This document shows, piece by piece, positions 12,060-25,100 of a stretch of DNA of 64,000 bases. The stretch covers positions 14,747,543-14,811,542 of the forward strand of contig NC_066844.1 of assembly GCF_001640805.2 (NCBI RefSeq). Reading direction: 5' to 3'. Origin of the DNA: Lates calcarifer (Eukaryota; Chordata; Actinopteri; Centropomidae). A program made the translations under genes and the position numbers. The number at the start of each line of letters is the position of its first letter. Positions within the stretch are counted from its first letter, which is position 1. A model generated the notes under the pieces. The model worked only from the letters and a program-made list of their open reading frames with translations, was not told where the DNA came from and did not search any database.

Positions 12060-12400
12060 ATTTTTTTTTGTTCAGTCTCCGCCGGCACTGCAGGGGTTAA
12101 AATTGCTTTGGCGAGGCGATTCGTTATAAGATTTATTCTGTCTCCCTGGTGCAATGTTTTTCCCATTTCCCTGCGGTGCGATGCGCACAGCTGCAGCCCC
12201 GGCGTGGCCAGTGTGTGATTGTGTTTGTGTGATAGCTTTGTGCCAAGGGCAGGGGAGGGCGGCGGGGCCCAGACTGAGCGGCGCCTCGGCACACCTGGGG
12301 AAGTTCAGGTTAAATAGCTTCACATTCCTCAACACACAGCTGATTGAAACATTAACAAACAGTAATCCACGGGCCAGGCCGCAGATGGGCCGGGAACCAC
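12060..12400. promoter_or_regulatory. GC-rich candidate enhancer downstream of id1
   Basis: An island of high GC in AT-rich surroundings. It holds CAGAC (12270-12274) followed six bases later by GGCGCC (12280-12285), the same Smad-type pair seen upstream of id1. A CACCTG E-box lies at 12292-12297, with CAGCTG E-boxes nearby. There is no open frame with recognisable content. A BMP-responsive role is inferred from the motif pair and the position about 0.7 kb past the id1 3' end. Confidence 0.4.
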
Positions 12401-12412
12401 GCCAACACTCAG

Positions 12413-12419
12413 AGAGAGA

Positions 12420-12462
<43 letters not shown>
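12413..12462. repeat. (AG)n microsatellite
   Basis: An AG dinucleotide run with a few interruptions, directly beside the GC-rich island. Confidence 0.9.
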
Positions 12463-12933
12463 TTAGTTGCTCTCGGGTAGAGATTCCCACAGAACACTCG
12501 TATGTTATAAATTTGCTATTAATATATACACTTTTTTTTTTAGAAGCCCACACTGCTTCAGCTATTAGAGAAGTGTCTATTAGTAATAGTAATAAAAGCG
12601 TTGAACATATATAATTTCCTCAATGTTTTCTGTCACACTGCTAAATCACAATATGACTTCTTCTTTGAATTTTTAATCACGTATAATTATCTATATGGCA
12701 GATATTAATCTCTTACGTAGTCTTGTTGAGTTGTGGGGAAAATTAAGACCAGGTTATTGTGGTCTCCATAATAAGTCCGTACTGGCTTACAAAACTTGAT
12801 TTTTATTACCATTATTTTATTACTTTATTATCATTAAATTCAATTAGGGCTGCATCATGGATTTTATATTTGCTTCATTATTATCCAAATTATTGTTATT
12901 ATTCTAATCCCTCACGTCTCTGCCTTCAACTTT

Positions 12934-12950
12934 GCGCCCTCTAGTGACCA
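12934..12950 (-). promoter_or_regulatory. CTCF-like motif between id1 and ncoa3
   Basis: Plus-strand GCGCCCTCTAGTGACCA is the reverse complement of a good CTCF core (CACTAGAGGGCGC). It lies between two convergent genes, a place where an insulator would make sense. Motif match only. Confidence 0.4.
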
Positions 12951-13099
12951 TGAAAGGCATTGCAGTCTTTTGCATGGGGGGGGGAGAATCATGTTGCATT
13001 AGTGGCTGTGTGAGGCAATGGATATGATGGAGAGGACATTAGTAGACAACAGCCCCCCCTTCTGGTAATAATGACACTGGACTAAAGTTTATAATGTAT

Positions 13100-13320
13100 G
13101 GTTTTGGTGCTACATTTCAGCATTTCCATACTTCATACTTGTTCTCTTCTATATTTCAAAGGTGGAAAAAAGCACTTTCTACACTGTTATGTTTACATGA
13201 CAACTATATTACTCTGCAGATTTTACAAACTAAACACAATAATCTAAAAAATATGATGTTATACTATGATATTACATCTACAAAATTTAAACTGTGCAAA
13301 TCAGTAATCTAATAAGAGAA
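13100..13320. mobile_element. MITE fragment, CAGTGGTGGAA-type family
   Basis: An internal part of the same MITE family as the neighbouring copy, with GCTACATTTCAG, CATGACAACTATATTACTCTG and a stretch ending in AATATGATG. The ends are missing or not recognisable. It adjoins the larger copy at 13373. Confidence 0.5.
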
Positions 13321-13372
13321 TGTAACCACACAGTATTATGTTTTAAAATGTATCCTACTAAAGCTACATCAG

Positions 13373-13890
13373 CAGTGAGTAGCAAGTACTGCAGTGAAAT
13401 ACAGTTTTGAGGTACTTGTGTTTTACTTGAGTATTTCCATACTCACTTACATATACTTACTGTATTTCAAAGGGGAGTATTGTACTTTTTACTCCACTAC
13501 ATTTATTTGACAGCTACAATTCCATTCCTGTTACTTTTCACATCTAAGATGTAATATTTTTAAAACTAGTTTTATCAGTTTCTATTAAGCTAGTGATTCA
13601 TCATTTTTGGTTGGTGATCTCAACTAAAAGCTTTATTTTGTGATCCCTTGAAGTGGGGGCTCAACCTTTCGGGAAACTCTAGATTCAACTACCAAACTGT
13701 GTATAAAGTAGAATTTTTGAATTCAGAACAACTATATTTGTACACTGCAGTATTGCTTCCTTCACTTAAGCAAAATATAGTGCCTCACTATGTCACATCT
13801 CCTTCATAACTATTTATAATTCACTTGTATGACTACTTTTACATATATATTTTTTTAGGAAAGTAGAGGATCTGAATCCTTCCACCGCTG
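13373..13890. mobile_element. MITE copy, CAGTGGTGGAA-type family
   Basis: Begins near CAGTGAGTAGCAAGTACT and ends GGATCTGAATCCTTCCACC, close to the ends expected for the family. It contains the typical TACTTTTTACTCCACTACA and ATTTATTTGACAGC phrases. No coding capacity. Part of its middle (about 13590-13700) is unlike the other copies and may be an insertion or a diverged segment. Confidence 0.65.
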
Positions 13891-14199
13891 TCTGTGAGTA
13901 CACTTGTTTGGAGGTTAGTGCATCACACTGCAGAGGTGGTGCAACAACCCGAAAATAGGAAGGTTTTTCTACATTACAGCATCAAGCAGGGAGCAATATT
14001 GAAAATCAAATCAAAACAGCTTTTCTTCTGACACAACATTAGATCTAAAAATGGAAGGAGATTATTCCCTCACTTGTTTCTTCCAATAACCTTACAAGCC
14101 GCAGCCAAACTGATTATTATGCCGCTGTAATATACTGGCTGATCTTTACTGTTACCAGACTGAGAACTGAGTAAATTGCATCCAGGCATCACTGTTCAT

Positions 14200-15991
14200 A
14201 ATCAGTCAGTAAAAAAAAAAAAATCAAAGAACCAGAGTCAAGAGTGTTTAAATAGAAATTTGTATTTACATCAATATCAACATCAAAAGAGAAAAATCTG
14301 TAATATACATCCTGTAAAATGACAGCTTATCTTACCTCCACACAAAGAAAAACAAAAACAAACCAAATGATCTCTTGCCTCTTTTTGCACTTCATTCAAA
14401 CTCTACAAAGTTCCTTTTTCCTGAAGTAACAAAATCTGGACAAAAAAATGAAGTTGTTTCCTGAAAAATAGAGGAGATATTGATATGTCTTAAAGTGGAT
14501 TTCATTCCATTGGTATTTCTCTTTCACAGCAAAAACATGCTTTTGTTTTTTTGTTTTTTTTCCTCTGGTTGTAAAAACTCTCTGCTGTGGGGTTGAGACC
14601 TTCCAGTCCTCTTTGTGCTGCACTGACCGCTAATAACGCTTGCAGTACATAACCATCATATGCTATTACAGATCCATGATATGTACCCATTTACCATCAG
14701 AATAATATAACGTATATCATAAAAAATGTACACCAGAAACCTCAGAAACTATACAGAGATGTGGAAAAATATCTTTGGATTGCGCATGTTGAAAAGGTAG
14801 ATTCAGCGAGTTGAGAATAACAGTCAAAAGAAGATGCTGTGAAGAAAATACACTCGACAGACAAAAAGCCAGTGGGAGGGGGAGAACTCTGTAAGGACCA
14901 AGCCTGTTGGTGAACTGAAGCGTGTTCCCGTCTTCACTGTACTGCTCATGCACACACAGACACAGACACACACAGCTCATGTCACACACAATCCAAAACA
15001 AAATAACAATTTTATATAATCGACCGTCCTGACAGAATTCACCTCCACCACCTTCCAATAAAACATCTGACAGTGTGAGAGCTCAAACCTTCAAACTCAT
15101 CAGATCCTCGTCACAAGTAAAAAGTGCCTCGCTAAAACATGAAATACATGACTTTTCGAAAAATAAAAAAAATACAGCATTGAGGAAATGAAGAGGGGAA
15201 GGAAAACCCAAACACGCCTGCAATGTTTGCAAGGGCAAAAAAAGAGAAGAAGAAAAAAAAAAAAAAATCAACCAAGTCAGTATTGACCTATGGGACACAA
15301 AAATACAACCAGGTCTCATACTTTGTGCAATAATGGGCCTTTAAAAAGCATGTTTGATATATTTTGTAGAATATTTACAATTCATATTCACAGAGGACAT
15401 TTCAGACATCTAATACTGCAGTACCATTTGTTTGCTTATAACAGGGGTAATGATGCTCAGTTACAGTATAAAGCATAGAGGCAAGAGTTATTGCTCCAAT
15501 CTGCATAACATAGTAAACTGTGCTTATAGCTTCCAATGACTTTAAGAATGAGGCGCATCCAAAGGATAAGAAAAAAAAAAGAAAGAAAGAAACCCATTGT
15601 TGTGAAGGCATTGAATCTCTAGTAAGGCTGTAATGATGAAGAAATATTGCATCAATCTTTATTCCACACAGAAGCCTCCAGGTAAAGTGCAGCCACAGCC
15701 AGTTGTACCGTAGTCCCATTCTGCAGCCTGACTGTGACGCTGAATACTGCCTGACAACTCCAGGTCATTCACACACACAAACACACGCACATGCACAAAC
15801 ACACACACACACACACACACAGATAATTTATGTTTGTGCATCACATAAATAGGTTTCGGCTACAGCATGTGAGGTTTCAGTTGGAGATGAAACCTGATGC
15901 ACGTTAAGTCCTTATAGCCCACTTCCTCCAGGATTAGCAGTGTGTTTGTTCTGTGTTTCCTGCTTCACATTCTGTGCTGAGGAACTCCTAC

Positions 15992-16022
<31 letters not shown>

Positions 16023-16103
16023 GAGTAGGTCCAGCTCCTCTCCTGGCCCAGGCTGCTTCGCCACAGCTGAAAGGCTCTAGATTCTTATGTCAGCTACAGG
16101 TCC
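14200..16103 (-). other. ncoa3: ncoa3 3' untranslated region (end uncertain)
   Basis: The minus strand below the ncoa3 stop codon is AT-rich and non-coding. An AATAAA on the minus strand (plus TTTATT, 15658-15663) gives a short 3' UTR of about 0.45 kb. AT-rich sequence down to about 14.2 kb could be a longer form. CA/GT repeats lie at 15782-15821 and 15991-16023. The true end needs transcript data. Confidence 0.4.
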
Positions 16104-16115
16104 TCAACAATACTT
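16104..16115 (-). CDS. ncoa3: ncoa3 coding exon 21 (last)
   Basis: Codes only Lys-Tyr-Cys and TGA after the acceptor TTTCTGTCTCTGCAG. The same tiny terminal coding piece ends other NCOA3 proteins. Confidence 0.92.
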   Translation of the reverse strand, partial: KYC

Positions 16116-19100
16116 CTGCAGAGACAGAAAGGCAGTGAGATGTGTTAACCCTTCAAAGGGCTGTAAAAACTCAACATTTTCCTTTAAATGCCTACATCTT
16201 CCTGAAGAGGTTTCAGCTGAGTCTAGTAAAGTATTACCTGATCAGGTCCCATTGGCATTCTACCCATTCCCATGGGGTTCATGCCCATTTGGCCCTGCAT
16301 CTGTCCTGGCATTTGGCCCATCTGTCCCGCACTGGCTCCACTGACTGGCCCGGGTCCACCCATGGAGTTGTTCATCATCATGGGTCCAAACTGGCCTTGG
16401 TTGCCCTGCTGGGGGAACTGTTGCTGCGGGTACGAGCTGGAAGAACAGAAAAATGAAACTTTTTACTACGTCTTCAGCTTATATAACACAAGGTTATATA
16501 TTGCGCTAAAATGGTTATAAGTTATTGGTCAAAGAAGCCTGATGTTACATACTTGTTGCGCGGCATGCCGCCCTGTGGCCAGCCCTTCATGTCTCCAGAT
16601 GGGTACATGGGCCCTCCCTGTGGGTTTCCCTGCATCCCTTGCATCATGGTGTTCTGGGGAGGGCCACCCATTCGTGCTTGCATCATGTTTCCTGGTGGGC
16701 TGCTGCCTGGAGCCATGAATGATGGGTCCCCCTGCTGGTTCATCCCTGCAAGTACAACAACAGGTGAACGGTGATGAGAATGAAACTTGAATACCCAGGA
16801 GGAAATGATACAGACAACCATCTCTGTTTCAGTTAACTCACCATAGTTACCTCCGTAGTTGAAGCCCTGCTGTCCAGGTTGATTCAAGGGGGGGCCTCCC
16901 ATGGGGCTGTCCATGCCTCCTGGTGCAGTGACATTTGGAGGCGGGCTGAAACCTCCTGCGGCCCCCTGCGCCTGCCCCTGGTGCTGCTGCTGTTGCATCA
17001 GCATCATCATCCGCTGCCTTCTCATCTGCATGGTCATCATCTCCCTGCTGCGCTGAGCCATCATCTGGGCGTTCAGGAAATTAGGCTGCAGAGAAACACC
17101 AATACATTGTTCTTAATTCTGCACATGGTGGCCTTGACTGCAAGTGAATGTACACTACATTCATTCAATGTGAGGAAATGCTGACTACATACCTGACCAG
17201 CCATGCCTGTAGGCTGCATACCAGGCTGCATGCCAGGTTGCAGGCCAGGCTGCATGCCTGGACGCATGGCAGGGTTTACTCCTGGGGCATTTTCTATCTT
17301 CATGCCCTGTCGGGTCTGGTTCATAAACTGTGGGGAGACAGCATAAAGACAGTTCATTATGCTAGTTTGCTTATTTTGATCTTCATTATTAACATCATAT
17401 CCAAGACGTCCCCTCTCACTTTAAGAAATATGTTGACCTGCTGTATTTTCTACATAACAATGTAGAAGGTCCCCTTTGGTTCAAATATTTTCTGTATTTG
17501 TCTGTGTGATTACCTGCTGCCCTTGCAGTCTCTGCTGTAGCTGCAGTCGGAGAGGCTTGGTGGCCATCATGCGAGGTCTCATCATGTTTGCACGGGGGTT
17601 ACCCATACTCCCCATTCCCGCCATACCAGGGAAGCCCCCGGTTTGGCCCATCTGATTCATCATGGGGTTGAAGCCTCCGGGAGACTGGCCTTGCATTGTG
17701 CTGCCGCCATAACCAGGCTGCATGCCCATGGAGGGGGGCCCGGGGTAGCCCTGGCCGTACATGGGTTTTTGGTCCATGCCTATGGAGGAGTCTGGCCCTG
17801 GGAAAGGCTCTGATGGTGGGCACTGACCCTGACCTTGATCCTGGCCCTGCTGGTGACCTTCAGGTCCCTGGGTCTGGGGTACAGAGAAATTGCATGTAAT
17901 GGTAGTTTGGACAGCATAAACCTTGATCAGGCATACTGATACTGCATAACAAGAAGCTACAAAAACTGTGTTTATTGATATTCTGATTTTAATATATACA
18001 CTTTTCACCGGCACTGAAGCACATTTGAGCCCTTAGTCCCAACACCAGTAATGTCTTATTATCTCCTGCTAACTAAATGCAATACATGATTTCTACTGTA
18101 GTGTGTCCTGTACCTGACCCACTATTTCAGGGATGCCTAGGGCTCGGTCTATCTCCTGCAGAGCAATGACGTCAGCTGTGTTGAGCAGAGAGTCCAGCTG
18201 GTCCAGAAGTGCTCGTTCATCACTCGGGCCCTCGCTGTTGGCCAGGGGCCCAAGCAGCTCATCCAGGGGGTGTGCAAACTGGTCCCTAAACCAAAAAATG
18301 ACTCAGATCACTTCATGAAAAGGAGACTGCGATCACAGACACCGTATGTTGATTTCTGAATTCAATTCAAATCTAGTAGGTTGGAGAAATGAAGAGGGGA
18401 TAGGGGCTGGGATTAGTGGTTTACCTGGTTGTGTTACTCTGTGGTCTGTCCATTCCCATGGCAGAGTCTGGCCAGGACGGGGACTGAGGTGGTGGTCCAT
18501 GTCCGCCAAATGGGCTCATATTCATATTGGCTTCATTGGTACCTGCAGATGAATTCAGAGAAAACTTAGAGAAACTTTGCTTCATCATATCAGGCAATAA
18601 TAAGTAAAAACCTTCACTATTTGTAGCTTCATACACTTCAACAGAGACGATGTGTGACATACCCATTTCCATGAGTTGCTGATGCAGCATAGATCTGGTG
18701 TTTCCAGGTACACTGTTGGAGCGGTTCATCATGGGTCCTCCCATTGGGCCAGCGCGACCCATGCCTAGGTGTCCTGGTCCGGCTACAGGACTGCCGCTGG
18801 GCCTCTGCATCCCCCACTCCCCTGGCCCTGCCATGGGAGGGCGCTGTGGCATTCCCATACCTCTTCCCATACCTCCTGAACAACATAAAGACCATTTACA
18901 TTGACTGTTTCATCAGTAAGCCTCAAGACCATATTGACCATAAGTTTCTGTATTTTCAAATGTAGTGGGTTTCATTACAAATTTAAAAGCAGGTAGTACT
19001 GAAAAAACAAATATCCCCTGCTGTTTATTCTGTGGGACTAAGGTCTCTATAGAAACCCGGGCTGTCTTGGGCATGCTAAGAAATAAGTGTTTAACTTACT

Positions 19101-22100
19101 TGTTGGATTGCCCCGTGGTGGACACACACCCATGCCTCCCTGAAAGCCATTGGGTGCACCACCAGGTCGGATCGCAGTGTCTATGTTCTCCTGTTTGACC
19201 AATGTGGGACAGGGTACGTTCCTTCTCATGGCCAGCCCACCGCCTACTGATCCATCTCCACCAATGGGCTTTGCATCCATGGACAAGGCTCTTTGATAGG
19301 CTACGCGCTGACCTGGAGGCATTGGGCCTTTATCACCATCTGAAACACACACACACAGTATGAAGATGAGGTTACAGATCTTCACACATTTATGCTCCAA
19401 GTTTGACAAGTGAAACAAGAGCATCCACGATGTGATGACGTGATTTTCACAGTTCAGCGTTCCGTTTGATTGTGATATTTTGGATTTTACTGCCTGACTT
19501 ACCATGTAAACTGTCAGGCACATTTCCTTGTTTGTTCCCCACTTCCTTCCCTGCTCTGGAGTCTGGTTCGGGGTAGAGGCCAGAGTTGTTCCTTGGGACC
19601 CCAAGAATGGTCTCCAGGGTCTCCAGTCTGAACAGAGACAAAAGAATGATTGGAAAACAATATTCTATTAGGTATTTTAAACTACATCTAACAACTTGCT
19701 ACTTTGGGCAAAAAAAAACTTACCTCATCAGATGGCTCCAACTTGACCTTTCCACCCATACAGTGGGGGTCAGAGCTGGTGACCCCTGCCCCCTGTGCTC
19801 CTCTACCCTCCAGCTCCTCTAGCTTTGGCTTGATATCACCACCTTCTTTAGAGTCGTCCTTATTAAGGAGGTAGTGGAGGAGGGCGTGAGGCTTCTCCTT
19901 CTTAGGACTGTGCTGCTCCTGTTTTGATTCTGATCCTCTCATCCCTGCAGGGGCTGCAGCCCCAGGATCTGAGTCCAAGTTGCTTTTCCCAGTGGCCTCA
20001 GCAGTGATGCGCGCCACCTCATCGGGCGTGTTCCCGTTCTGGAGGAGCTTGTGGAGGATCTTGTGCTTCTCCTGCAGCGACTGACTTGTTAAATGTCCTG
20101 CGCTACCAGAGGAGGACACGGTGCCGTGATTCCCGCCTGTAGAGGAGGACACTCCGGTTGAGGAGGAAGGGCTGGTGACACCTGCTGTCCCGTCTTTAGC
20201 CTCGGGAGTGGAGCTGGGTCCAGAGTTTGATGTGTGATTAGGTGGCACCAGCTCATCAGTAGGGGAGGTGAGGAGCTGCAGAAGCTTCTTGTGGCATTTG
20301 CTGTCAGGGACCCGTCGATTGGATTCTCCCCCGGCCGGACCGGTCTCCCTGCTGGCCTGGCTGTCTGGTTTGTCAGGAGGGCCTTCACTGGTAGGGGTGT
20401 GTGGGTGCTGCTGTTCCCCTCCGGCCCCCAGTGAGCTGCCTGGGCTCTTGGAGTCAGAGTATGCTGGGAGGCCTGGTTTACATGGTCCTCCTGCTGCCTG
20501 GTTGGTGGAATTGATGCTTGGGGAGCTGTCAGGCTTGTGAGGGGGAGGAGAGGTGAGTGGGGAGGGCATTGGATTGCCCACACCTTCACTAATGGCTTGG
20601 AGGGCATTCAAGGAGCTGCTGGAGAAGGTGGTACCTCCTCCACCTCCAGAGTTTCCAGGGTGACTGGAGCTCATGGGAGAGTTCATACCTGCAAAAGGAT
20701 AAACAACAAACATTTGTGAAAAGAAGTTGCAATTTTCTACACCTAATCAACCTGCATATCAAAAGTTGCTGATAGTTGTTGAGACTTCTAAAAAGGTTTG
20801 ACTCGTACCACCAGGAGAGAAGGGGCTAGCACCCATCTTGGGGCTTCCTCGGACTCTGGGTGAACCCATGACGTTGTGTGGGGGGCCATTAATCCCTGGA
20901 CTGGCCTGGGTGGGACTGGTCATTCCCATCCCATAGCCTCCACCTCCAGGTCCACCTCCTCCTCCATGGAACTGAGTCATCTGCTGATGTTGGTGGTGCT
21001 GCTGCTGATGCATACCATGGTGGCCCATCTGATTCATCTGGTTCATGGGCCCCATCTGGTTCATTGAGTTCATGGGGGAGTTCATTGGATGCATGGCATT
21101 CATTTGATTCATCTGATTCATTTGACCCATGTTGTTCATCTGATGCATGGGATTCATTTGATTCATCTGGTTCATGGGATTCATGCGGTTGCCTCCTGCA
21201 TATGGAGGCATTCCTCTCTGTGGCATGTTGCCCTGTTCACCCATGCTGTAGCCCCTGTTCATGCCCATGCTCCCTCCTGGGCCCATGTTCATCTGTTGGT
21301 TGGGGTTGTTGACACCCATGTTTTGAGGCCTCATGCCTCCTTGGTTTCCACGATAACCATTCTGCTCCCTACAAGAAAAACATGAAAAATACCAATAATA
21401 AAAAATGGAACCAAGTTTAGGCTGTATGACGCCGTCAGACATTCATTTAAGTTTGGTAAAATCATATTCTTGCTAGCTTTAATCGTTAAGAGCATTTGCA
21501 CCTTTGTAGCAAGTGTGTGGACAAGAAAGAGTGCGGTTCATTGGTGTTGGGATTCCTGCAGAGGTCACTCCTGGTCTGGGCTGTGACTGGGGTGCCATCA
21601 GAGAGCGAGAAACGGTAGAGCGGGGTCTCTGCATGTCCATTATGGAAAGCTGGGGCAGAAAAAAGGATAATTCATTTTCAAGTCATCAATAAATATCTGA
21701 CAATGGGACAAAGCATTCATATTAACAACATAAAAATATACTGCTAATGAAGGGCTGCCGCAGGTTATGCCACAGACTTAAACGGAACCTCTACATAGTG
21801 GATAAATGCGTGCTCTTCTGTGATGCGGTTGTTACGCAGATGTTCTTTTCACAAGAGCACAACAAAAGCTGTTGCTCAACTTGCTGACACGTTTGAAGTC
21901 ACAACTGTAATAAGCATGTGTCACATGCACTTCTTTGTCTACTCTCTTCATTCTAGCTATTTCCTCTATAATTCCTGCTTTTTAAAAGACGATCTGCTGA
22001 CATACAAGTGTCAAAATGTAATTAAACAAGGAGATACCTCTGAAGGAGTTAACTCTTATACGCTGTACAGTTATGCATGCTTTTTATTGTGTCTAGTAAT

Positions 22101-25100
22101 GTCTCCTGATGTACTGAGGATTATTCATAAATGTTTTGAGCCTCTTATTCACACCCAGGAAGGGCCGTGTCCCACATACACTTAACAATGCTCAAACCTG
22201 CCCTCCCGGTGCCAATAATAATGAATCATGTTTGTGTCTATGTCTGTGTCTATGCTCCAATGCCAGGTAATCAATTCAAAAGCAAAACATGCGTTACTAT
22301 TGAATACACCTGCTAATGTAGCACCAGATGCCCAATTCTAATGAACAGATTTTTTTTGGTAATGACTGAGTGATGGTGACAAAGAAGGTTAGATAAAACA
22401 TTCTGTACCGTCTTGATAGTGACGCTTGTAGGACCAGGGTTGTCCTTCACTACGATTGAGGAACATCTGCATGCACCGTCTAACCAGGTCCTCCCAGCCT
22501 GGACGCATAGTGGTGTGAAGAGAGCTCTGCTGTTCAATTTCAATCAGTTTACCTGCAATAAAAGATGCACAACTGGGATAAGACAAGGGATAATGGCTGG
22601 TGGTGGCAAAGGAAAACAGCAATAACTTTAGATGTTGTTTATTGTCAGTGTATAAAGAATAAATAATGTACATCTCTGGATAACTAGAATAACATAGCTT
22701 GAAGATTACATTCTCATATCAGGACAAGTAAAGATGGTATAAGGGGGGAGTTTTACTTCTAATGTTTACATTCTTAAACAGCTAAAGCTAGCTCGACGAC
22801 CAGCCTTTGTAAGGTGGTGTGCCGTACAAAAACATTTCAAAAGGTCACATCACATGTATTCAAAATTAATAAATTAATTGGAGAAAGACCTGGGATCTAT
22901 TCGATGTAACACAGTGGAAACTTACCAGACAGTTCATGACGAGTGCTAAACCTTTCTGTTCTCTCTACTGCAGTGATGCGTCGTGCCACACAAATCATAC
23001 ATGACTGCAAATCTGAGGAAAGATACAATACAATTCATTGTATTGACATTCATCATTTTGTTGGTGGGTATAATATTACGTGCAATATTTAAGCATAAAT
23101 TGACCAATAAGTAGTTGAAGACATGATTACACACTATGTATAAGCCAAGTATTATGTCGGGTAATGTAAACAAGTCCTACTTTTAAGCAGAAATACTGGT
23201 TTAATCATATCCTCTGCATCAATAATTATAGACTATTGTCATATATTTAAAATTGTTATATTTTTCTGTTTAGTAACTAAAAATAACAAAAACATTCATG
23301 ATGACTTTTACCTTCTCCCTCCTCCATCATAGCCCGAGGCTGAGTGAGGGCAAAACACTGCATGGTCTCATAGCGTTGGCCTCCAGGCCTCTCTTCTGAC
23401 AACCCATGACTCTGACCATGACCAAAGTTCACCAGCATACGACAATTGAAGGTGTGACTTTTCTGACGGGGTGCCTCTCCGCCCCATGATGCCCCATTTG
23501 GTGCTACAAAGGAAAAAAAAAAAAGGATACTGGTAAACAGATGTGCATGACTGTATGTGCATGTGTGCATGAGCATTCAGATTATTAAGAATTATTCAAT
23601 CACCTAAACACATGCCCATTACACAGGGTACATTCAGGTTTGTATGATCTTGAATTGCATATAAAAACCCATGTCTCACCATTTGACTTGGGCAGATTCT
23701 TGTGAAACTCCTCCCTGTCGTCATCATGGATGATGTTGTACACACTAGTATTAATCAGCTCCTCCTGCTTGTATTGCAGGTACTGGGTCACATTGTCTGA
23801 CACAAATACAATGCTGCCCTCTCGGTTCACCACAAACAGAAAGCCATCCAAGGCCTAAAAACCACAGGGTAACAAAAATTAATTACTGAATTATATATAT
23901 ACATCATATAATTAACAACATTACTATTGCTCCCCACTGGAAACCAACTGAGACATTTCTATCAACATCAAGTTAACAATGACAGTAAAGCACTGGTCCA
24001 GCATATGGAGGGGCAACTAATTGGTGTTGGTCTTTCGCCCCAAAGGGATTGTCCCCAGGCTGACCTGTAGGAGCAGCGGTCCCAGATGGTCCTTGTCAAT
24101 GACCCCTTGACCAGTGGAGGACACATCCGCTTTCTGGACATCGTCATCACTGCAAGAACTTTTTCCTAAAGACAGATGAGGCATGTTACACTACTAATGA
24201 AGATAATTATTATTTCACAACAGTTTTCTATGTATCAGGGTTTTTTCACTTTTTGGGAATTTTACATGTTGCAAATTATTTCCATTGTGTGACATCTGCT
24301 TTTCACATTTTCAATGCAACCATTCTACAACTTACAGCTGTCTACTTCACTTATACAATGTAATAAAGTTCATCTTCTGGCCACCAGATGGCAGCACAAG
24401 TCATGGATGCATGGTTAGCATGCCTTTCTATTTTTAAAATCAGCATGTGTCTGAGGCTTTGTTAGATACCACTCACTCTATATAGCAGGGTCATCTGCAG
24501 CACGATACACTAAGCAAGACGACACATAATTTGTCACTGGATGGATTTCATTCCATTTCAAATGAAACTAGCTCTACAAATAAAGAGAACAGAGAAAGCA
24601 GTGACTGACATAAAAGACGACAGACACCTGAGAAACTGATGAAAACAACACGGATGTGCAAACAGGAAGAGAGGAAAGGTGTATTAAGTGGACAACGGAC
24701 AGAAAAGAGAAGGGAAAAGAGAGAGGCCCTCCATCATTCCCATCCTGTAACTATGGCAACCTGGCTGCACAATGCAGGCCAGCAGTAGCCAGCTGTGACC
24801 CTCTGGGTAGATTCCAGTGTGATTGCTCACTCTCTCTTCCTTACCCACTTAACCTCACAGATCTAATCTCAACTGAGCGGGAAGAAAATATCTTCCTTTG
24901 CGTATCTAATCATGTCAAATCTGCAAAATGATTGGAAAATTGCCTTGGGATAGGAGCGACTCTCTATAAGGTCTGATTTCTGAGTCACCAGTGTCATTAG
25001 TCTCCCAGAGAGAAGTGGGGTTTGGCACTAACAGATACACACTGTCACTGACAGCCTTGAGCCATGACCACCAAGGATTGGTCTCAATTACTGGTGTTCA

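Larger units (their letters stand above)
11341..14200. other. Intergenic region between the convergent id1 and ncoa3 3' ends
   Basis: No gene is seen. The stretch contains AG repeats (11372-11390 and 12413-12462), a GC-rich island at about 12060-12400, a CTCF-like site at 12934, and MITE sequence from about 13100 to 13890. The remainder is AT-rich. Confidence 0.6.

Noticed and set aside
15083..15719. Minus-strand open frames in the ncoa3 3' region
   Set aside because: Hydrophobic, Phe-rich translations of AT-rich UTR with poly(T) runs. No family resemblance.
16522..17064. Single 180-codon minus-strand frame in ncoa3
   Set aside because: It reads through a real intron (16746-16841) between two ncoa3 exons that happens to be open. 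Splice sites and family alignment support separate exons.
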